Assembly (NCBI GenBank): GCA_002309255.1
Contig: DBXI01000050.1
Coordinates: 56,412 to 63,257 of the forward strand
DNA from: Bacteroidales bacterium UBA1216
GTDB taxonomy: Bacteria > Bacteroidota > Bacteroidia > Bacteroidales > Paludibacteraceae
Length of the DNA stretch: 6,846 nucleotides
Direction of reading: 5' to 3'
Positions 6,303 to 6,846 of the stretch are shown piece after piece. The notes below the pieces were generated by a model. The model did not search any database and was not told the DNA's origin. It was given only the letters and a program-made list of their open reading frames with translations. A program made the position numbers and the translations under genes. Numbering within the stretch: the stretch's first letter is position 1; every line of letters starts with the position of its first letter.

Positions 6303-6334
6303 CTTGTTTGTTCGAAAAAAAAATCGTACCTTTG
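6303..6334 (+). promoter_or_regulatory. Bacteroidota promoter of the gene at 6413
   Basis: CTTG at 6303-6306, a 20-nt spacer and TACCTTTG at 6327-6334. A TTTG at 6307-6310 also exists but gives only 16 nt. The start should lie near 6341, giving a leader of about 72 nt. Confidence 0.65.
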
Positions 6335-6381
6335 TTTGTGCTTTGCGCGAAAATTTATGTTAAACGACATAATTAATCAAC

Positions 6382-6403
6382 CCTAATTTATTAACTTTAA
6401 ATC
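6382..6403 (+). promoter_or_regulatory. AT-rich leader element, copy 2
   Basis: CCTAATTTAT directly followed by TAACTTTAAATC, ending 9 nt before the ATG at 6413. It is the counterpart of 4318-4342 with a 3-nt deletion. Neither the lipoprotein gene nor the minus-strand genes have it, so within this window it belongs to the two exported proteins on the right. Confidence 0.5.
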
Positions 6404-6412
6404 ACTAATTGT

Positions 6413-6846
6413 ATGAGAAAGATTCTCTATTTATTGATGACGGCTGTATTCAGTACAGGTCTGTTCGCTCAGAACTATGGTATTCTGGTGAACGGTAACA
6501 CGTACTTTGCCGGCACGAAGATGGCTGACTTCGAGGGCTTCCAGCAGTATTTGGCTCACGTTCCCGTTAAATCCGGTGACTTCTGCCAGTTGTGCGACGC
6601 TAACAACGAGTACGCCGTATGGGCAGTTGACATCAACTCTTCCTCTGTTGAGGGCTTTACCCGTAACGGTGACAAGTACACAGTATCCACTGATGGCTGC
6701 TTTGACTTCTACATCAAGCTCAAGTACCAGGCTGACGAGTTGTACATCGGGCCAGGTTCGGACTGCGGTGAAGGTGTTCCTGTAGGCGGTGAAGAAGGCG
6801 GCGAAGGCGGTGAAGAAGGTGGCGAAGGTGGCGAAGAGCAACCCGT
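6413..6846 (+). CDS. Exported protein with Gly/Glu-rich linker, cut by the window edge
   Basis: The ATG at 6413 opens 144 codons that stay open to the right edge. Signal peptide 1-19 (MRKILYLL, hydrophobic core, LFA before Gln20). Residues 20-118 form one domain beginning NYGILVNGNTYFAG, with FEGFQQYLAHVPVKSGDFCQLCD, YAVWAVDINSSSVEGFTRNGDKY, DGCFDFYIKLKYQADELYIG and SDCGEG. It has four Cys, two of them in a CxxC (FCQLCD). From residue 125 a Gly/Glu linker follows, ending in QP. I recall similar N-terminal domains on secreted Bacteroidales proteins linked to starch use, but cannot name a family; the linker suggests that a further domain, possibly catalytic, lies past the edge. The gene has its own promoter and shares a leader element with the gene before it. 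Confidence 0.85.
   Translation, partial: MRKILYLLMTAVFSTGLFAQNYGILVNGNTYFAGTKMADFEGFQQYLAHVPVKSGDFCQLCDANNEYAVWAVDINSSSVEGFTRNGDKYTVSTDGCFDFYIKLKYQADELYIGPGSDCGEGVPVGGEEGGEGGEEGGEGGEEQP
6785..6838 (+). repeat. 21-bp repeat coding a Gly/Glu linker
   Basis: Units 6785-6805 and 6806-6826 each code for GGEEGGE, and a partial third (6827-6838) codes for GGEE. Codon use is limited to GGC/GGT and GAA/GAG, so the units are nearly identical in DNA. Probably a flexible acidic interdomain linker. Confidence 0.85.

Overview
The window looks like a piece of a Bacteroidales (Bacteroidota) chromosome, roughly half G+C. Five promoter-like sites match the Bacteroidota form (TTTG or CTTG, then TAnnTTTG), and no start codon has a clear Shine-Dalgarno sequence. 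The proteins agree: a Bacteroidales-type secreted glucosaminidase, a THUMP-like-domain methyltransferase, a Bacteroidetes-type RF3, and exported proteins resembling starch-binding or SusE/F-like modules with a possible type IX sorting tail. I cannot name genus or species.

Layout. (1) 1-653, minus strand: most of an exported GH73 glucosaminidase whose Lys/Pro-rich C-terminal part runs off the left edge. (2) 654-752: a compact divergent promoter region centred on an 18-bp perfect palindrome that contains both -33 boxes. (3) 753-2459, plus strand: a probable two-gene operon, a short lipoprotein with a collagen-like Gly-X-Y stretch and then, 3 bp later from a GTG start, a SAM-dependent methyltransferase carrying three in-frame low-complexity repeats. 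(4) 2504-4117, minus strand: prfC (release factor 3), convergent with the methyltransferase across 44 bp. (5) 4118-4349: a second divergent promoter region. (6) 4350-6179, plus strand: a 609-residue exported multidomain protein, with a CBM26-like N-terminal module, two nearly identical 109-residue repeats, two more diverged modules and a sorting-like tail, followed by a strong terminator. (7) 6413-6846, plus strand: the N-terminal part of another exported protein, cut by the right edge inside a Gly/Glu-rich linker.

Relationships. The peptidoglycan hydrolase and the lipoprotein/methyltransferase pair share an overlapping divergent control region and may be co-regulated. The two exported proteins on the right have separate promoters but nearly the same AT-rich leader just before their start codons, which suggests shared expression; both are probably surface or secreted proteins for carbohydrate (perhaps starch-like glucan) binding or breakdown. 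RF3 is a housekeeping translation gene. I see no CRISPR array, tRNA, rRNA, insertion sequence or known defence system. The most unusual content is repeat-driven: heptamer arrays inside the methyltransferase gene, the mosaic tandem repeat in the exported protein, and the palindromic divergent promoter.
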